Origin: Synergistaceae bacterium
GTDB lineage: Bacteria > Synergistota > Synergistia > Synergistales > Aminobacteriaceae
DNA: 9,498 nucleotides
Assembly (NCBI GenBank): GCA_017394925.1
Contig: JAFPWQ010000253.1
Location: 1-9,498 of the forward strand
Direction: 5' to 3'
The translations under genes were made by a program, and so were the position numbers. Positions within the stretch are counted from its first letter, which is position 1. Each line of letters starts with the position of its first letter. This document shows positions 6,404 to 9,498 of the stretch, in pieces. The notes under the pieces were generated by a model. The model was not told where the DNA came from, did not search any database, and worked only from the letters and a program-made list of their open reading frames with translations.

Positions 6404-6410
6404 AGGCACA

Positions 6411-6445
6411 AAAAAATCTCCCCCTGCAAGTTTCACAAGGGGAGA
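6411..6445 (-). terminator. Rho-independent terminator of the gsp operon
   Basis: On the minus strand, TCTCCCC (6445-6439) pairs with GGGGAGA (6423-6417), seven pairs around a loop of about 15 nt. Six T residues (6416-6411) follow at once. It lies 15 bp past the gspH stop. On the plus strand the stem is followed only by AACATTTATC, so termination of the glycosyltransferase transcript here would be weaker. Confidence 0.88.
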
Positions 6446-6459
6446 ACATTTATCTCTTC

Positions 6460-6960
6460 TTATTTTTTCTCAAGTTTTGCACAATATCCCGTTACTGTCA
6501 GAATATATTCTTCAGCTTCTCTTTCGCTTACGTTTCTTCCCGCCCATGATATTCTTGCGGGAGTACATGAGCCGTCCGAATAGAAATATATGACTTCAGG
6601 ATTGAATCTCCAGCCGTAACCTTCAGGAAGATTTTTCATCTCGATATTCTGCCATTCGAGTACTACAGGCCTGTTGATATTCGTTCCCAGAAATGCGCTT
6701 AAACTGTCAGCAGGAACTTCACGCTGTTTTAATGCCTCCGGGTGAATCTCTCCGCGTTTTGTTTGTCCTTCAGGCTTAATGCTTAATCTCACAGGTGTAC
6801 CCGAAAGTGCAAGGTCTGATGCTTCTTCGATTGCTCTTTGCAGGACTGCTGAAGGAGGCTCAAAATAGAATGATATTCGGGGCAGCATGACACTTGCAAG
6901 CATTCCCGTTATCACTAATACTATCAGAACTTCAACCAGTGTAAAACCGTAACGCCTCAC
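6460..6960 (-). CDS. gspH: Minor pseudopilin, GspH-like
   Basis: Inner-membrane prepilin that is cleaved by prepilin peptidase and joins the tip of the type II secretion pseudopilus. The 166-residue protein starts MRRYG/FTLVEVLIVL: a five-residue basic leader, the G5/F6 cleavage site, the +5 glutamate (E10), then a hydrophobic helix to about residue 26. The C-terminal half has the GspH-like pattern YFYSDGSCTPARISW, and C132 and C160 could form a disulfide after export. The start is GTG (6960-6958), with AGAGG nine nt upstream. It follows gspG by 14 bp and is the last gene before the terminator. It could equally be a GspI-like or type IV pilus minor pilin, since minor pilins diverge quickly; order and size favour GspH. 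Confidence 0.75.
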   Translation of the reverse strand: MRRYGFTLVEVLIVLVITGMLASVMLPRISFYFEPPSAVLQRAIEEASDLALSGTPVRLSIKPEGQTKRGEIHPEALKQREVPADSLSAFLGTNINRPVVLEWQNIEMKNLPEGYGWRFNPEVIYFYSDGSCTPARISWAGRNVSEREAEEYILTVTGYCAKLEKK

Positions 6961-6974
6961 AAATTTATTCCTCT

Positions 6975-7412
6975 TTAATCCTCGTTCGTGATGTCCGCGT
7001 TGATGCCTTCTCCGCCTTCTTCACCGTCAGGGCCGTAACTCGTTATCGTGATCCTGCCGTTGTTATTGCGGTAAACGTACGGATTGCCCCATGGGTCGTC
7101 TGGGACTTTCTTGATGTATCCGCCCTCTGCAAATCTCTTCGGAACTGGTGATGTCGTCGGTGGTGTTACGAGTGCTTCGAGGCCCTGCTGTGTTGACGGA
7201 TAAAAACCGTTATGCATTCTGTACATCTCTAACGCATCTTCAAGTGAACGTATCTGTGTTGCCGCAGTTGTACGCTGTGCCTCTGCAACCTGAGGTCCTA
7301 TTCTGGGAACTACGAGAGCCGCAAGCAAGCCAAGAATGACAACGACAACCATGATTTCAATTAACGTAAATCCTGAACGACGACGCATTAATATTTTCTT
7401 TCTGTCTTTCAT
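6975..7412 (-). CDS. gspG: Type II secretion major pseudopilin GspG
   Basis: Main subunit of the periplasmic pseudopilus that pushes substrates through the outer-membrane secretin. The 145-residue length is standard. A basic 14-residue leader (RRRSG) is cut before F15 in G/FTLIEIMVVVVILGLLAAL, with the +5 glutamate at E19. The GspG-specific blocks are all present: GFYPSTQQGLEAL (69-81), DDPWGNPYVY (105-114) and SYGPDGEEGGEGINADI (125-141), the last being the calcium-binding C-terminal loop. The ATG at 7412 has a near-perfect AAGGAGG (7423-7429) ten nt upstream, the strongest ribosome-binding site in the operon, as suits the most abundant subunit. It lies between gspF (37-bp gap) and gspH (14-bp gap). 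Confidence 0.95.
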   Translation of the reverse strand: MKDRKKILMRRRSGFTLIEIMVVVVILGLLAALVVPRIGPQVAEAQRTTAATQIRSLEDALEMYRMHNGFYPSTQQGLEALVTPPTTSPVPKRFAEGGYIKKVPDDPWGNPYVYRNNNGRITITSYGPDGEEGGEGINADITNED

Positions 7413-7439
7413 TGTGATATAACCTCCTTAAAATATTTT

Positions 7440-7457
7440 ACTATCTTAACTATCTTA
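7440..7457 (-). repeat. 9-bp tandem duplication over the gspF stop codon
   Basis: The minus strand carries TAAGATAGT twice in a row (7457-7449 and 7448-7440). The unit is a multiple of three and contains the TAG stop, so the gspF frame meets a second in-frame TAG (7443-7441) three codons after the first. It fills most of the gspF-gspG gap and precedes the palindrome AAAATATTTT and the gspG ribosome-binding site. Confidence 0.7.
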
Positions 7458-8601
7458 CTATACCTGCTAAATCAAATACAGGCGTTAATATTGCAAGAAC
7501 GATAAAGCCTACAGACACACCTAACGATAAAACCATTATGGGCTCCATTAAAGTTGAAAGTCTTTCCATTCGGGTCTGCGCAATTTCGCGGCTCTGGTCT
7601 GACACATTAGTTAATGCTTCGGCTAATTCTCCGCCCATTTCACCCACACGGACAACTGCTACAGTTTCTTCGGGCATTCCGATTTTTTCGAGTGCTTTAT
7701 CGAATCTGTGTCCTGCTTTCACCATTTCGGCGGCATCAATCCAGCGTTGTTTTTGCGTATCCATTGACGAGGCCATTCGCAAAGCCTGCACTAAGGGTAT
7801 TCCTGACTTCAATAACGTACTTAAGTGAGACATTACAAGTGCAAGTGTAAGCTGGTCTCTTATTCCCCGCATGAAAGGCAAATTAAAACTTCTTCCCGTC
7901 TTTTTCATCCATAAATAGAGAATGAGAAATGCTAATAGAATCCATAAGCCGAAATTTGATAAAAAATCTGACATTCCGATTAAGATTCTTGTGGGAAGGG
8001 GCAAAGTCTGGTGCATGTCTTCAAATAACTCCGAAATTTTTGGCACTACATACGTAAGCATGAAAGCGACAACACCAACACCGACAACAGCCATTACTAT
8101 GGGATATGTCATTGCACCGCGAATCTTTCTGTGCAAATCGTCCTCAAGTTTGAACTCGTCAGCCGCTTCATTCAGAACAGAAATTAATGTGCCGGACTGT
8201 TCTCCTGATTCAGCAACGCGCCATAAACTTTCACGGAATGCTCCAGACTCAGCAAGTGCCGTGTGAAATTTCCGGCCGCCTTCGACTTCTGCGAGTATCT
8301 TCTCCATTACGGGCTTCATGGTCTTATCGCGTGCCTGCTTTGACATTATGCGGATTGAATCAGCTAACGGCAATCCTGACTTCAGATATGACGCTAAACT
8401 CCTGCAAAAGAATATATGCTGTTCAAGAGGCAGGAGCTTTATTTTTGCAGGGCCTTTTTTATCTTCGGCAAGTTTTACATCTACTACTACGATTCCCCGT
8501 TCGGTTAAACGGTCGACTGCCTGCATTGATGAGCCTGCTTCAATCGTTCCTTTTGTGCTTTTGCCTTTTGCATCATAACCCGAATAACTGAAATACGGCA
8601 T
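7450..8601 (-). CDS. gspF: Type II secretion inner-membrane platform protein GspF
   Basis: Polytopic inner-membrane protein that couples the GspE ATPase to pseudopilin assembly. It has 383 residues, close to the usual 400. It starts MPYFSYSGYDAKGKSTKGTIEA, the standard GspF/PilC opening. Two repeated T2SSF domains follow (about 62-185 and 250-375), each with the SLASYLKSGLPLADS or LSTLLKSGIPLVQAL motif and RVAESGEQSG or RVGEMGGEL. Membrane segments are seen at about 165-188, 217-232 and 352-376, with LPLPTRIL after the first. The ATG at 8601 follows GGGGAGG by eight nt, and the gene starts three bases after the gspE stop. It is a complete gene. A type IV pilus PilC is the alternative, but the neighbouring GspG settles the type II assignment. 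Confidence 0.94.
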   Translation of the reverse strand: MPYFSYSGYDAKGKSTKGTIEAGSSMQAVDRLTERGIVVVDVKLAEDKKGPAKIKLLPLEQHIFFCRSLASYLKSGLPLADSIRIMSKQARDKTMKPVMEKILAEVEGGRKFHTALAESGAFRESLWRVAESGEQSGTLISVLNEAADEFKLEDDLHRKIRGAMTYPIVMAVVGVGVVAFMLTYVVPKISELFEDMHQTLPLPTRILIGMSDFLSNFGLWILLAFLILYLWMKKTGRSFNLPFMRGIRDQLTLALVMSHLSTLLKSGIPLVQALRMASSMDTQKQRWIDAAEMVKAGHRFDKALEKIGMPEETVAVVRVGEMGGELAEALTNVSDQSREIAQTRMERLSTLMEPIMVLSLGVSVGFIVLAILTPVFDLAGIVR

Positions 8602-8604
8602 AAA

Positions 8605-9498
8605 TTAATCCTCCCCTGCAACACGCGTTAATTCTTCAGGTGATGTTAATCCTGACTGAACAGCCGAAAGTCCAATCTCCCACAACGTTTTGAACCCTGA
8701 CTTACGCGCAATTTCTCTCAGCTTTGACGCAGGAGCTCCTGACACAAACGCCTCTTGAATCTCTTCGTTCACTACAAACTGTTCATACAGACCAACGCGT
8801 CCCCTGTAGCCCGTGTTATGACAGTTAGAACATCCAACAGGAGCATATGCACGAGTTAATCCCTGTTTGGCCATCATCGCAGGAGGGGCAATCTCTTTGC
8901 GGCAATGAGGACATAAACGGCGCGCTAATCTCTGTGCTACTGTGCCGATCATACAGCTTGCGGCTAAATACGGCTCTATTCCCATGTCTACAAGTCTGAT
9001 TATTGCGCTGATTGAATCATTCGTGTGAAGTGTAGAGAGCACTAAATGACCCGTTAATGATGCCTGTACTCCGATATGTGCGGTCTCAAAGTCTCGCATT
9101 TCTCCTATCATTACTATATCGGGGTCCTGTCGCAATATCGAACGCAACGCCGCCGCAAATGTTACTCCGGCTTTCTCGTTGACCTGTATCTGCGCTACTC
9201 CTGGCAATGCATATTCTACCGGGTCTTCAACGGTGATAATATTCACTTCGGGACGCGCTAATGCCTGCAATATAGCATAAAGGCTCGTTGATTTTCCTGA
9301 TCCTGTAGGGCCGGTGAATAATATCATTCCGTGCGGCCTGTGAATCAATTCATCCATGATTTTACGTTCGCGTTCTTCCATGCCGAGATCTTCAAGTGTC
9401 ATAAGGCCATGACCTTTATCGAGTAAGCGCATTGCTATTCGTTCACCGTATTGGGTCGGGACAAGTCCAACACGGACATCAACGGCTCTGTCTCCGAG
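8605..9498 (-). CDS. gspE: Type II secretion ATPase GspE, N-terminus outside window
   Basis: Cytoplasmic hexameric secretion ATPase that drives pseudopilus growth at the GspF platform. The frame stays open upstream of the internal ATG at 9432 to the window edge, with VDVRVGLVPTQYGERIAMR matching the normal domain. So this is the last 297 residues of a protein usually near 500-560. Visible in order are the Walker A GPTGSGKST (visible residues about 63-71), the Asp box TVEDPVEY, the Walker B-like DIVMIGEMRD, and the His box STLHTNDS. A zinc site follows, CPHC and CSNC spaced like the GspE/PilB tetracysteine motif. The gene ends three bases before gspF. The missing N-terminal domain leaves a PilB-type identity formally open, but GspF and GspG downstream favour type II secretion. 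Confidence 0.93.
   Translation of the reverse strand, partial: LGDRAVDVRVGLVPTQYGERIAMRLLDKGHGLMTLEDLGMEERERKIMDELIHRPHGMILFTGPTGSGKSTSLYAILQALARPEVNIITVEDPVEYALPGVAQIQVNEKAGVTFAAALRSILRQDPDIVMIGEMRDFETAHIGVQASLTGHLVLSTLHTNDSISAIIRLVDMGIEPYLAASCMIGTVAQRLARRLCPHCRKEIAPPAMMAKQGLTRAYAPVGCSNCHNTGYRGRVGLYEQFVVNEEIQEAFVSGAPASKLREIARKSGFKTLWEIGLSAVQSGLTSPEELTRVAGED

Noticed and set aside
7413..7470. Internal promoter for gspG
   Set aside because: TAAAAT and TAAGAT resemble -10 boxes, but no -35 lies at a usable distance and the start would fall inside the ribosome-binding site.
7538..8591. Several plus-strand open frames (up to 134 codons) opposite gspF
   Set aside because: They lie antisense to a complete, well-recognised gspF and have low-complexity translations without family features.

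Overview
The window comes from an anaerobic, diderm (outer-membrane) bacterium of moderate-to-low GC content. Type II secretion genes imply an outer membrane. A tryptophanyl-tRNA synthetase carrying the four-cysteine spacing of the [4Fe-4S] Thermotoga enzyme suggests an anaerobic lineage. Overall gene content and style would fit Synergistota, but that is a weak inference; no rRNA or marker gene here settles it.

Region 1 (1-5181, all minus strand) is a compact housekeeping run. In transcription order it reads: deoxynucleoside kinase, NIF3-family protein, trpS, RluB-type pseudouridine synthase, HDOD-domain signalling protein, cmk, and a plsC-type acyltransferase cut by the window edge. Junctions are tight: 29-bp, 4-bp (ATGA) and 14-bp overlaps, and two places where a TAG stop lies inside the Shine-Dalgarno of the next gene. 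The only larger gap is 50 bp, between rluB and the HDOD gene. An extended -10 promoter just upstream of the kinase probably starts the operon. The genes cover nucleotide salvage and CMP phosphorylation, tRNA charging, rRNA modification, phospholipid synthesis and a regulatory HDOD protein.

Region 2 (5182-6403) holds a divergent promoter region and the only plus-strand gene, a GT4-type (GT-B fold) glycosyltransferase. It looks damaged at both ends. Family-like sequence runs 26 codons upstream of the first usable start with no initiation codon. Near the C-terminus the frame jumps -1 exactly at an A_AAT_TTC heptamer inside an inverted repeat; the true C-terminus continues in the -1 frame to a TAA at 6401-6403. 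The gene is most simply a recent pseudogene or carries assembly errors; programmed frameshifting is a less likely but testable option.

Region 3 (6404-9498, minus strand) is a type II secretion / type IV pilus-like module in the order gspE (5' end outside the window), gspF, gspG, gspH. It closes with a clear intrinsic terminator at 6411-6445. GspE powers pseudopilus assembly, GspF is the inner-membrane platform, GspG the major pseudopilin and GspH a minor pseudopilin. No gspI, gspJ or gspK follows before the terminator.

I see no mobile element, CRISPR array, tRNA or rRNA, and no convincing evidence of a wholly new system. The points most worth checking are the glycosyltransferase frame break and the Fe-S type TrpRS.
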